Of a stretch of DNA of 64,000 nucleotides, positions 33,330 to 43,058 are shown piece after piece. Made by a program: the position numbers and the translations under genes. The DNA comes from Acanthosepion lycidas (Eukaryota > Mollusca > Cephalopoda > Sepiida > Sepiidae). The notes under the pieces were generated by a model, which was not told the DNA's origin, did no database searches, and saw only the letters and a program-made list of their open reading frames with translations. Every line of letters starts with the position of its first letter. Positions within the stretch are counted from its first letter, which is position 1. The stretch spans positions 77,121,503-77,185,502 of the forward strand of contig OZ010586.1 in NCBI GenBank assembly GCA_963932145.1, read 5' to 3'.

Positions 33330-33880
33330 GGCCGCATATGGAGAAAGAATGAAGATTGTGGGATGAGATCACTGTTACATTAGCTGACCTTTTAGATTTT
33401 GCTCTCACTACTTGAAGATGATTCGGACAAGGAGATTGAAAACTAAATTATGTTGATCTCTATTCTACCTGCTCCAAGGCTAAGTGCTCGATGGTGTTAT
33501 GAGGTAAATTGACAGCTGACAAGTTGCTCTTCACCTTGTCTTTTTATGTTAGTCATGGGCATTCTACATTCCTGTAGCCCTTATCTAACTGGCTGTACAT
33601 TAGGATCTTGGATATCCTGTCATGAGACATTCTCAAGATATGACCAGTCCACTGTAACTGAGGCTGTATGAGAAAAGTCTCGATTCCTCCAATATTACAC
33701 TTGTTAAACAGGTCTATGTTACATGACCTAGGTTAACTCCACAGATGGCATGCAGACAGCTTTTATGGAAAGCATTCAGCTGGTGTATATGGTACCTGTA
33801 TGGAATTCATGACTCTGAGCCATACAAAAGGATGGCAAGGACAACAGCTCTGTATACCCTGCTCATTCTACACAAACACA
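33330..33880 (-). pseudogene. Third non-LTR retrotransposon family, C-terminal region
   Basis: On the minus strand, with frameshifts: RAVVLAILLYGSES near 33865-33820, then YRYHIHQLNAFHKSCL-AIC, VILEES, SYSGLVIS-type (LRWTGHILRM-like near 33660-33635), then KRQGEEQL and LITPSS. These correspond to the region after reverse transcriptase in LINEs that code 'LLYG-ETWTLYRRH...LRWTGHV.RM'. It is distinct from LINE-J and LINE-R. Several stops are present. Confidence 0.65.
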
Positions 33881-33886
33881 CACACG

Positions 33887-33934
<48 letters not shown>
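33878..33934. repeat. (CA)n(TA)n microsatellite
   Basis: A CACACA run passes directly into TATATA, immediately beside the LINE fragment. Confidence 0.95.
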
Positions 33935-33938
<4 letters not shown>

Positions 33939-33954
33939 TCTATTACTAATTTTT

Positions 33955-34165
33955 TTTTTCTTCCAGATGTGGGTAGTCATAACTTCCTAGCCTTTGTAAC
34001 TCTTAGTAAGGTTTGTCTATCCTTCTAAAATACTTTTCAGTCATCCATTTGAGCAAGCATTTCAGGTAGGTTACTTGTTTCTATCTGTGCCTCTTACATT
34101 CATATATCCTGTGTGTGTTTAATTCTCCGAGCCCTCCTTCCTCATTATGTGTCATAGATGTACTA
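33955..34165 (-). pseudogene. LINE-R 3' end fragment
   Basis: Plus-strand landmarks GGTAGTCATAACTTCCTAGC, CTTTGTAACTCTTAGTAAGG, TCATCCATTTGAGCAAGC and CCTTCCTCATTATG are the inverse of the LINE-R C-terminus (KLWR-MIT, GHIEGK region). 5' truncated. Confidence 0.6.
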
Positions 34166-35494
34166 ATACTAATTGTAACATGGCAAGAACCATAAGAGAA
34201 AGAAAATGGGACAAAACTTGGTAATACTGCATCCCAAAATCTCTTTTCCCAAAGATCTGCTCAATAGATATAAAATATCATAAAGTTTGTATTAAACGAT
34301 TTTTGATTCGGCATTGAGTTTTACTCTTTTTTCATTTAACTTGTATTAACTGAACTGCACTGAACTTAATACATTTATCATCAATCAATGCACACACCTA
34401 ACAGTAACCAAAAAAAGACAAACACTGACTCAGCAGAGACTACAAGAAATCTGGTGCCGTATTTTCTTTCTCTGAGTCAAAGCAAAACAAATAACTGTGT
34501 TTGTTTTCTTTCAAAGTAAGCATGTATACTTAACAGAGATTATCAATATTGGCTTAGGCCAGCCTCATCCAGCTAGCAGCAAAAGCTGACCAGCCTGGCT
34601 GTGGCATCTGAAATATCAAACTATGTCTCCGCATAGGACTGACCAAACAGTCTTTGACCATTGCTATTGTGATAACTGGATTTCAAGCCAGTGTTCTTTT
34701 GCTTCTACACATTAGTTTGCTTATTCTAAATATAATGCCTTCAGACATTTTCATTTATTGATTTAAAGGCATTTGAACACGTATTTGCAAACTCTCTCTC
34801 TCTATCTCTTTCTCACACACACACACAAATATATATATATGTTCATAAACTGGAAATCATAGAATTCAAGAATGTAAATGGCTCAATAAGTAAAATGAAT
34901 TATCTTCAATTATTTTAAACATTTGTCATACTGACACCTTTGAGAGTGTCCAAGGGAAACAGATGCCCATTTAAAAAAATTGCAATATGTGAAACAGTCT
35001 TTAATGTGTAAATAAATAATAAAATATATTACTTTCATGTAGGTGCACACACACACACACATACACACACATTTAAATATAAGGAATTAATGGATTTTTA
35101 TCTATTAATTTTTTAGGATTTTATCACTTAAACACTATTTTTAGTAAATGCCCATATTTGAGTAGACACTCAGATTTATTATCTTCTACTGGCCTGAATA
35201 TTTGAGAAATAATTATCTATGTTCAGATGGATTTCGCTTAATGACACTATTAAGCCTTAGTTGATCTGTAACAGCCTTCATGGCTGAGATAGTATAAGCA
35301 TATCAGATTTAAGGACAATTTCGGCTTCCAAATGAGACACTGGTTCAGAACCTGCTGAAGGGTTCATATTTTTCTTAAATAAGATTTCTTGAATATACAG
35401 GTTAGTATATGATTACAAATATACAATATACAGTTTAAAAGTAAAACAGAGAGTCTATTCAAATATGGGTATCCACTACAAATAATATTTAGGT

Positions 35495-35525
<31 letters not shown>

Positions 35526-35786
35526 TAATACCAAAATGTAATTGGTAGGGATTATTCCAAAGAGGATTTTTCAGTCTATATGAAAGCTCAATGTATGATT
35601 CAGAGCAAATTCTAAAAATAATTAGGCAAAAACATTAAAAAATCCAGTCAGTAATAAATTTAATTTATTTCAATGAATATAAGCAAATTCATCTGATCAG
35701 ACTAACTACATTTTATGAAATGTAATCAAGATAAAATATAATAAAAAAAATATAATAATATATATATGTGTGTGTGTATGTGCATG

Positions 35787-35842
<56 letters not shown>

Positions 35843-35930
35843 CATCAATGTGCATAAATTGAATAACTAAATATTAGCAACAGTACATATGTGCATTAGC
35901 CTGCATACACAGGTAAGCGAAATAACAAAT
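34166..35930. other. Unassigned region with microsatellites
   Basis: No gene is supported. Simple repeats occur at about 34795-34850 (CT, CA, TA), 35044-35071 (CA), 35497-35521 (TA) and 35758-35840 (TG and TA). Confidence 0.5.
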
Positions 35931-35934
35931 CTGT

Positions 35935-35991
35935 GCCTGATGAGTTAGTGCAATAACAACATTTTTAAGTTGCACTACAAACATATGGATT

Positions 35992-36045
<54 letters not shown>
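35935..36045 (+). mobile_element. (TA)n-tailed element end with hammerhead-like core
   Basis: CTGATGA at 35937-35943 is followed by a long stem: TAGTGCAA (35946-35953) with TTGCACTA (35970-35977) around a 16 nt loop. Then come CAAAC, ATATGG and ATTTTTATTAA, and a (TA)n run at 36001-36045. The order CTGATGA, hairpin, AAAC/T, ATGG, TTTTTATT and (TA)n is shared with the elements at 42634 and 43060. Here the G of the GAAA box is changed or lost. Confidence 0.45.
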
Positions 36046-36047
<2 letters not shown>

Positions 36048-36187
36048 AGTATATGATTGGTGTATATGGAATGAATTCCAATAACCAAAAATTACTATTC
36101 TTAAAAGAGTGCTCAATACAAAGTAGAGCAGATATAATTATTTATTTTTAAAGAAAAAAAAATTTATAACATAAATATGTTATAAAA

Positions 36188-36240
36188 TCACTACAAAAAT
36201 AGCCATTTTGTTTCAACACCTTCGGTGTCTTATCAAGTGA
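36188..36240 (-). ncRNA. Hammerhead-ribozyme-like motif, left arm
   Basis: Reading the minus strand from 36240: helix I strand TCAC, core TTGATAA, helix II GACACC-GAA-GGTGTT, then GAAA. Helix III is CAAAAAT-type sequence closing with its partner ATTTTTG, then TA and helix I partner GTGA. All three helices, the GAAA box and a GTA cleavage-type triplet are present. The core differs from CUGANGA by C3 to U and G8 to A, positions that pair with each other in the folded ribozyme, so the change is compensatory. Activity is unproven. Confidence 0.5.
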
Positions 36241-36257
36241 TGACGTTTTCAACGTCA

Positions 36258-36310
36258 TCACTTGATAAGACACCGAGGGTGTTGAAACAAAATGGCTATT
36301 TTTGTAGTGA
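36258..36310 (+). ncRNA. Hammerhead-ribozyme-like motif, right arm
   Basis: Helix I TCAC (36258-36261), core TTGATAA (36262-36268), helix II GACACC (36269-36274) with GGTGTT (36278-36283), and GAAA (36284-36287). Helix III is CAAAAT (36288-36293) with ATTTTTTG-side sequence (36298-36304), then U16.1 at 36305, A17 at 36306 and helix I partner GTGA (36307-36310). The only departure from the consensus core is the C3/G8 to U/A exchange. It mirrors the left-arm motif. Confidence 0.5.
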
Positions 36311-36364
36311 TTTTAAAACATATTTATGTTATAAATTTTTTTTTTTTTTTAAAAATAAATAATT

Positions 36365-36403
36365 ATATATATATATATAGATATATATATATATATATGT
36401 ATG

Positions 36404-36434
<31 letters not shown>

Positions 36435-36453
36435 ATATATATATATATATATG

Positions 36454-36505
<52 letters not shown>
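36365..36505. repeat. (TA)n with interspersed TATG
   Basis: About 140 bp of TA repeats with periodic ATGTATG interruptions, adjoining the palindrome. Confidence 0.95.
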
Positions 36506-36508
<3 letters not shown>

Positions 36509-36539
36509 GTGTATTAAAGTAGCAATTCTTCTTTGATAC

Positions 36540-37010
36540 TCATTTTGATAAACAAAATCATTTACCCACCATTAAATTGCTTTCCTGTGCCTTTTCTATA
36601 AATAATTTCACAGTAATTGTTTGGATGAGCCTTTTGCTATAGTAACTAGACTATAAGAATTTAAGTATGGTATTAGATCGTCAACAAAGTCGTATCAATT
36701 TACAATGGAAATGGCTAGTGTAACTATAAGTTCTGTACTAACAGTTTCTTTTCTCACATTTCTCACTTGTGGAACTCTCTTCTGACTCCATGTTTTCTTG
36801 CCAACTTTGATCTTCAAAAATTTAAATGCAATGTCAATTGTTATCGACTGTCTTCGTTATCACTCTTCTGTTGTTTCTATTCTGGCATAATGTTTTCTGT
36901 TTTCTAATTTTTTCACACCCAGCAATCCCTTATGTCTTAGTGGCTTTAATGCCTTGTTTGGGGTGAATTTGTTTAAAAAAAAATTAATTTTTTATTGCCT
37001 TTTTCTTGTG
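36540..37010 (+). pseudogene. LINE-J C-terminal fragment and 3' end
   Basis: It codes, with shifts, blocks like CAFSINNFTVIVWMSLLL, EMA-V-ISS-LTVSF and CGTLF near 36700-36790. KNLNAMSIVIDC follows near 36820, and CLSGFNALFGVN near 36930-36970, the LINE-J 3' end. A mariner MITE sits just beyond. Confidence 0.65.
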
Positions 37011-37019
37011 GTCATATTA

Positions 37020-37122
37020 TTAGGTTGGTGCAAAAAATAATGATGTAATAATGTCGTTTTTTGACGTTAAATAATACGTCAAAAAACGATATTATTACGT
37101 CATTATTTTTGCACCAACCTAA
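37020..37122. mobile_element. Mariner-type palindromic MITE, 103 bp
   Basis: The longest of the five. Ends are TTAGGTTGGTGCAAAA and its inverse, inner arms include ATAATGTCGTTTTTTGACG and its near inverse, and TA flanks lie at 37018-37019 and 37123-37124. Beyond the TA, TGGTCAT on the left and ATGACCA on the right extend an imperfect inverted repeat. Confidence 0.9.
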
Positions 37123-37124
37123 TA

Positions 37125-38290
37125 ATTATGAACATGACCATAATTTACGATGTGTTATTTGGGAATTAAGAATATGACTACTTTTCAGCAACATTTAAGC
37201 AATATGTCTCTAATAGTGCATAAGCAACATTTATTAGTAGCATAACTAAAACCCTTGAAAACAGTTAATAGATTGTTTGAAAGCTCACATCATCAACAAA
37301 TATTTGAACAATTTCTGCACTTATTATATCCAGAAAAGGAAACATTTGTTTGCACACAACAAAACACTCAATTAATAAGTAACGTTGTCAATCTTGTTTA
37401 ATGTGTGTAGGTTTGAGTGTTAGTGTGATCAAAAAGTATCAGCACTTGTGGTATAAAAAGAAAACTACACCAGATATCAATTTGGCATTTAATGTCAATT
37501 AAGATAATTAGTTACGGTGAGCAACTAATGCATTAATGCATTGTTTTGTAAAAGCTCTCTGGATGGATAGGTTGCTTTTCACATGCACATCAGTGGTCAC
37601 CATAATGTCCTGGGGAATTCACTCACATCATAGCAGCAGAAATTAGTCTTGTGTTCATAGAGCTAAAAGCATACTAGACAGGAAAAATGTACAGAAATAA
37701 CAGGAAAGGATGATAAACTGTATGTTAATTACATACAATTTATATTTTTGAGGGTGTATTGGTGTGTGTATTTTGTAGGTTACAATTGTTTTATGGTACA
37801 TGTGATAAAAGGGAGAAATTTACTCCATAGTATTACAATCCAAATCACTGAGTGAAGTTGGACATCAGTTGCCTGTACCAAGGTTCATGGTGAAGAGATT
37901 GAATTTAATGTTTTTTTGCAGGACGTCTTTATTTCCAGCAGGAATAATTTTTATTGCATACTGGAAGTATTTTTATTATTTTTTAATTTTTATTTAATTT
38001 ATTTTATACAATATTATGTTATTGTTTTATTTTATTTATAATTTTCATTATTATTATTATTTTATATTTTATTTTTATTTATCTATAATAATAATAAAAT
38101 TCATACAGATCCTATTTGTGTTCATATAATCTTTTATTTAAATTCCTTGAGGCTTCTCTGATGTATTCTTTGTGACAATTAGTAAACTGAGTAAATTCCT
38201 TGTTCAAATTTTAGCTCATTATTTTGTTTTGGATTAATTAAGTCTTTTATTGTTTTAGATTTAGAATACAGTATTTTTGATTCTTTCTTC
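37125..38290. other. Unassigned AT-rich region
   Basis: No supported gene. A strongly A/T-only stretch with TTATTATTATT runs lies at 37965-38100. Confidence 0.45.
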
Positions 38291-38294
38291 TAGA

Positions 38295-38475
38295 CTAGTT
38301 ACCGTCCAGAGCTATAGAACCCACTCTGACCTGCTATTTTACCCATAGCTGGAGGGAGAAGAAGAGAATAATACCTTTCCCAAGGGACATAAGAATGTAA
38401 TGGATTCAGCTGGAATTCAGCTCTCTCATTCCTTAATCCAAGTTGCTATCCACTACTTCACCATGCCTCCTCATG
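38295..38475 (-). mobile_element. SINE-T copy
   Basis: On the plus strand, inverse landmarks are CATAGCTGGAGGGAGAAGAA, CTTTCCCAAGGGACATAAG, TGTAATGGATTCAGCTGGAA and CACCATGCCTCC at the head. The B-box-like and A-box-like regions are present but diverged. Confidence 0.75.
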
Positions 38476-38479
38476 TACG

Positions 38480-38546
<67 letters not shown>

Positions 38547-38737
38547 CTGTATGTGTGTGTGTGAATGTGCTTGTGTGTGTGTGTGTGTGTGTGTGTGTAC
38601 TGACACCTGCCCACACTGACATATAAGAAATTTATTTCAGTATGGTGACAAAGTATTTGGTTCTATGTGGGTCAATATAAGGTCTAAAGCTAAAGAGTTA
38701 AATAAAATTGCATAAGAACTGAATATATTCTAAGACC

Positions 38738-38800
<63 letters not shown>
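38476..38800. repeat. (TA)n/(TG)n microsatellites
   Basis: TA then TG repeats at 38479-38600 and a second TA cluster at 38739-38800, separated by ordinary sequence. Confidence 0.9.
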
Positions 38801-38803
<3 letters not shown>

Positions 38804-39725
38804 CATTTGTCTGCCATATATTCAAGGAAGCCTATAGAAGTGAAAATGGACTTTTGAGTCACATTCATGCTGTAAGAGATTCAATCCAGTCTGAAGAGAT
38901 GGCTTTCATCTGCCAAAATGTTGCAATCACTTCACATATTTAGACAGATGTGTGGATAACGTATAAACGACGCATTTTGACGAGTGTATCTGCTCCCTAC
39001 AGGTTCTTCTAGTTAAGACTTAGAATATGTGTGCATGTGTGTGCCTATATGTGTGCATGTGTGTGCCTATATGTGCTTGCTGATTGTTAAAGAAGATCTC
39101 CAATCTTATAAAACAAAATTTGGTCCAGAGAGAATAGTAACCATTGTATGCAAATAAAGTAAATTTATTTCTTTTCAAAAATTACATTTCTTGTTTAATA
39201 TCTTCAACATTTCATGCTACACATTTTTTTTTCTGAATCTTCTGTCCATGTTTTCATTTCATCCATGAAAGAAATTTCACATTTACTTTTGATCCACTCA
39301 TGCACAGCAATTACAAGTTGACTATAAGAAAACGTACAGTTCAAGATCAAGGCAGTAATGGAAGTTGAGCAATAACTGATTTTCAGATTTCTCACCTTTT
39401 GCACATTTGCTGACTACAATGCAGCCTTGCATTGTCAGATGCAAAAAAAAGTTCTCCTTTCGGCTCTTATTCTGTAGATGTATTACTTAAGTGTTCGCAT
39501 GAGTTCACAATACCATAGCTTATTATCATTCACGTTGGCAGAAATTCTAAACGACTGACTTACTGGTCATTGCCTTAGACATAATTCAGTTTTAGTACCC
39601 ATGATTAATGAATGCTATTATTCAGTTCGTTCATGCAGAAAATGGACAGTAAGCACAGAAGAGGATTTTATATATTACAGAATACATATTCAAATATGTT
39701 TTTATTTCCACTATTAATGGTATAA
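38801..39725. other. Unassigned region
   Basis: The minus-strand frame 39204-39404 (66 residues) shows no domain I can name. No repeat family was recognised. Confidence 0.4.
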
Positions 39726-39730
39726 CACAT

Positions 39731-40600
39731 ACGAGGGTGAGTCAAAAAGTAATGCAATTTATTTTATTATATAAGAAATAGGGAACAGAATCAAACATAA
39801 CAGATGTCAAGATATAGCTATACGTCACAGGTTCCCATCTCTACATCACAACATAGTCATCCCAGTTACAATGACAGTGTTCCATCTATGAATGAGTACA
39901 TATATCCCATCTGTTGAATTATCCAATTCTTTTCAGCAGTTTTCGCTTCTTGTTGTAGTAAAGAAAAGAAAAAAAAACTGTAAACTTATAGTAGCAATAA
40001 ATGCCTGCAATAGGTTTCTGCTAACTCTTGTCTACAACACTTGTAGCCAAACCACAGTTCAAAAGATAGTCCATTGTAACAGTTCAACAGGCAACATAGA
40101 AACAACAAAAATGGGGTCAAAAATCCAAGCTTCATTTCTCACCAGCAAAAACATATGTTTGTCCACCAAGCTCAGAAAAATCCTACTCTCATAAATGAAA
40201 AACAACAGTTTTTATTCACTGATTGATTTTTTCTGATTGGCCATGTGATTCAGAGGAGGAAAGAACATTAGCATAGATTCTGATACTTAAGTAGCAGATT
40301 TTTGCAAACTACTTTTGGTAATCTTTCTTTGGAAGATTATCTCTTTCACTACACATTTTCATCAAACATAACAAATGTCAAGATATAGCTATATATCACA
40401 GTTCCCATCTCTACATTTCAACATAGTCACCCCCACTTTCAATGACAGTGTTCTATCTATGAATGAGTACATGTATCCCATATGTTGATCTATCCAATTC
40501 CCTTCAGCAGTTTTTACTTCTTCATTACCACCATAAGGTTTGTGCCTTAGTATCTCTTCAATTAAACTGAAGAGATAAAAGTCTGAAGGTGCTAATGTAG
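39731..40600 (-). mobile_element. Mariner-like end with duplicated transposase 3' region
   Basis: ACGAGGGTGAGTCAAAAAGT near 39732, followed by AATGCAATTT, resembles mariner terminal repeats. Two direct repeats follow, about 39795-39955 and 40365-40525. They share AACATAACAGATGTCAAGAT, ATAGCTATA, GTTCCCATCTCTACAT, AATGACAGTGTTC and ATCTATGAATGAGTACAT. On the minus strand they code blocks like GYMYSFIDRTLSLKVGVT and MLKCRDGNCDI. The 410 bp between them is unassigned. The clade is uncertain. Confidence 0.5.
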
Positions 40601-40854
40601 TAGTGGGTTAATTTTTTTATTATTATTACTGAAGATATAATAAAACCCATTTGAAGAAGAAAGCCCTTGTGGCCTGAAAAAAGCTACAAAGTTTCAAGAA
40701 AGGAATTCAACTTTCAATTTTTAGATGATTCTTTGAAATTCAGAGAGTCATCTGAAATGTTTAGTTTACAGTGTGCATAAAAATATATATATTTATATAT
40801 TTCAGCTTTCAACACCACAGAAAAAGTACTGTAAAGCATATCACAGATTGACCC

Positions 40855-41025
40855 ATTTCAGGTGTATGAAATTCAGTCAGTCAGTTATATGTCATGCATG
40901 ATACATGCTTAGGTGATCATGTATCTTCTGATACATGACTGACGAGGCAGATAGTTTTTTCTGCAGTAGGTTACCATTTCTTTCTGTAGTAGACCAGTTG
41001 CAATCCAAGTCTGTCCCAAAATGCA
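40855..41025 (-). repeat. SINE-T 3' part fused to a LINE fragment
   Basis: The inverse of the SINE-T 3' region is visible: CAGTCAGTCAGTTATATG, TGATACATGCTTAGGTG, ATCATGTATCTTCTGATAC, CTGCAGTAGGTTACCATTTC and TAGTAGACCAGTTGCAATCC. The tRNA-like head is absent; reverse transcriptase-type coding sequence takes over at about 41030 in the same orientation. Confidence 0.7.
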
Positions 41026-41029
41026 TACA

Positions 41030-41240
41030 CCAAATTTTAAATTTCTTGGGAAGCCCATATTTGTCTATGCTTCGCAGACCCATCTCTGCTAGTCGCTGGA
41101 TTTCATCCTCACGGTAACGATCTGTCACAGGGAAGTTATACCACCTCCCAAGATTCTTCACACCTTGCTCCGACACTGTTGGTATCTTTTCACCAGTGAT
41201 GGAAAACACTTCATTAATACCAGAACCTCCCTACATAGAC
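41030..41240 (-). pseudogene. Non-LTR reverse transcriptase thumb-region fragment
   Basis: Within the minus frame 40892-41209: VFSITGEKIPTVSEQGVKNL, GRWYNFPVTDR and LRSIDKYGLPKKFKIWCMHFG. These match a conserved stretch of metazoan LINE polymerases ('I.G..IP.V.E.PVKSLGR.YD' then 'LRSIDK.GLPGK.K.W..Q'). The frame continues past HFG into SINE-T sequence without a stop, giving a fusion frame of 105 residues. It is a pseudogene fragment, distinct from LINE-J and LINE-R. Confidence 0.7.
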
Positions 41241-41308
41241 AGTGACCTCCTCTTCTTTAGTTTGAAGGCCATCTGAATCCACTCTAACAACACTGCAAGT
41301 CTATCCAG

Positions 41309-41310
<2 letters not shown>

Positions 41311-41392
<82 letters not shown>
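41311..41392. repeat. (TA)n(TG)n microsatellite
   Basis: TA repeats pass directly into TG repeats. Confidence 0.95.
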
Positions 41393-41396
<4 letters not shown>

Positions 41397-41689
41397 TATT
41401 AAGGCTTATCAAGGTTTAATCCTTCAGTTATCCAGAATGCTGTTGATACCAATGGCCAATGAATCCAAATAACATATCAGGTGATAGGAAATGGGAAATG
41501 CTCAGTAACCTTAATAGCCCAAGAAATAGCATGAACATATTGTAACAATATGATTGACTAGATCAGTGTTTCAAACTTTTGTGTTGATGATATAATTTTT
41601 TTAAATATAATTTTTTGTAACACGCTATTTAAGTTTTCTTAGCCAAGCCAGATAATTAAATTTAAAATGTATATTTTAAGCAAGGAAAA

Positions 41690-42110
41690 AAAAACACTAA
41701 GAAACAAAGGGTTACTGAGTCTGAAAGAATATGAGAAAAAGGAAAACATTACTAAGGAGAAAGAACAATAACAGAACAAGAATTAAGAAGACAGAAAATA
41801 ACAATTGACAATGGATTTAAATTTTTGATATTCAAAATTCAATGGAAAGTTATAAGCCAAAAGTGAATTCCATAATTCAGAAGTGTGAGAGAAGAAATGG
41901 TTAGCATAGAATTTTTGATTACATCTAGCAATTTCAAAAGCAAAATGATGAGACCTTTCTACCAATCTGGTACTACGATTAAATTTGTAAAGCCAATGTA
42001 CCAAAGAGGACAGCACATCAGAACAATTATCATGAAAATATTTATAGAAAAGGCACAGGGAAGCTAAGTCATAGAAGTGAGAAAGTGATTAAAGCCAAGA
42101 TGTCAGGTCA
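41690..42110 (-). pseudogene. LINE-J C-terminal end, minus strand
   Basis: The minus frame 42016-41783 codes LVHWLYKFNRSTRLVERSHH, FAFEIARCNQKFYANHFF, SHTSELWNSLLAYNFPLNFE and YQKFKSIVNCYFLSS. This is the LINE-J C-terminal block 'F-RTS.LWNSLPA..FP..Y.LQ.FK..VN'. Upstream of it CHFYKYFHDNC-like sequence lies near 42060-42025. The 3' part (41700-41780) shows the usual SLSFFLFFH..LLSNVFLFLIF-type decayed end. Confidence 0.75.
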
Positions 42111-42581
42111 GGACAATATAGAAAGAAGAGATATAAAGATATAAGAAGAAAGTGTGTAAAAAGAAATAATTCAATTAAAAATTTAGTTAGTAATTAAGGA
42201 AAGAACATGTAATTAATTACATGAAAATGTCGCGACACATCAGTTTTGAAAGTTCTGTACAGGAGCATGAAATGTTTTTTTTTTCTTCTACAATGTAGCT
42301 TTAATACTGAACTTTTCAAACTGGTGTGTCGTGACAATTTACTACAATTAATTAGCTGTTCTTTCTTTAATTATTGACAAAAGTTTTCAATGAATTATTT
42401 TCTTTTTATATACATTTTTAATTATATATTTGGCTTGACTAACAAAACTTAGTGCGTTGCTGAAAAGTTCATTTTTAAAAAGTGCATTACAAATACAAAA
42501 ATGTTTTGCGAGTCTCATTGGTTAGTTCTATGAACAAGTTCAGAAAAAGAAAAGAAAATATTCACTAAATTACATTTTCAA

Positions 42582-42582
<1 letters not shown>

Positions 42583-42639
<57 letters not shown>

Positions 42640-42720
42640 AAAATCCTTAAACACTAAGATTCCATGGTCATAATTTATTCCATTGGAATCGTAAATACGA
42701 TCCAATTCATCAGACCTACA
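42583..42720 (-). mobile_element. (TA)n-tailed element end with hammerhead-like core, copy 2
   Basis: Minus strand: GGT (42716-42714), CTGATGA (42713-42707), helix II ATTGGATCGT-ATTT-ACGATTCCAAT (42706-42682), GGAA (decayed GAAA), TAAATTAT, G, then ACC pairing with GGT, then ATGG. It continues with AATCTTA, a GTGTTTAAGGATTTTTATTT block and a (TA)n tract at 42583-42633. It shares the 3' part with the copy at 43060 but has a different helix II sequence. Confidence 0.5.
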
Positions 42721-42955
42721 AATTCAAAAAGAAAACAGAAAAAAACAGCTCTGAGAATAAAAAATAAAGTTTAGAGAGAGTGTAAGTATGAAAGTGTGGG
42801 ATGAATGTTAGAGCTATAGAGAGGGGTAACAGATGAGAGACGGTGGGGGATTAAAATTTAACAGAGAGAAGTTTTAAAGAGGGGAATCAAAGACGGTTTA
42901 AGTGAGAGAAATGTGAATGCTGTTGGATGTCTAATACATTTACCACTAATATTAT
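42721..42955. other. Unassigned spacer, GA-rich
   Basis: Contains AGAGAGAG-rich text; probably the upstream part of the element above in minus orientation. No coding content. Confidence 0.4.
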
Positions 42956-42957
42956 CT

Positions 42958-42962
42958 ATCTA

Positions 42963-43053
<91 letters not shown>

Positions 43054-43058
43054 TTGAA
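42958..43058. repeat. (TC)n(TA)n microsatellite
   Basis: CTCTCT passes into TATATA. The right end is the tail of the next (TA)n-tailed element. Confidence 0.95.

Larger units (their letters stand above)
36133..36367. repeat. Near-perfect 235 bp palindrome
   Basis: The two arms, about 115 bp each, are inverse complements around a 3 nt centre (GACGTT-TTC-AACGTC at 36242-36256). They differ only by a few substitutions and one A/T-tract length change. Each arm carries a complete hammerhead-ribozyme-like fold pointing outward. The right end runs into a long (TA)n tract (36365-36505). Confidence 0.95.

Noticed and set aside
39204-39404. 66-residue minus frame as a mariner transposase piece
   Set aside because: Neighbouring mariner remnants made this plausible, but no conserved motif could be matched.
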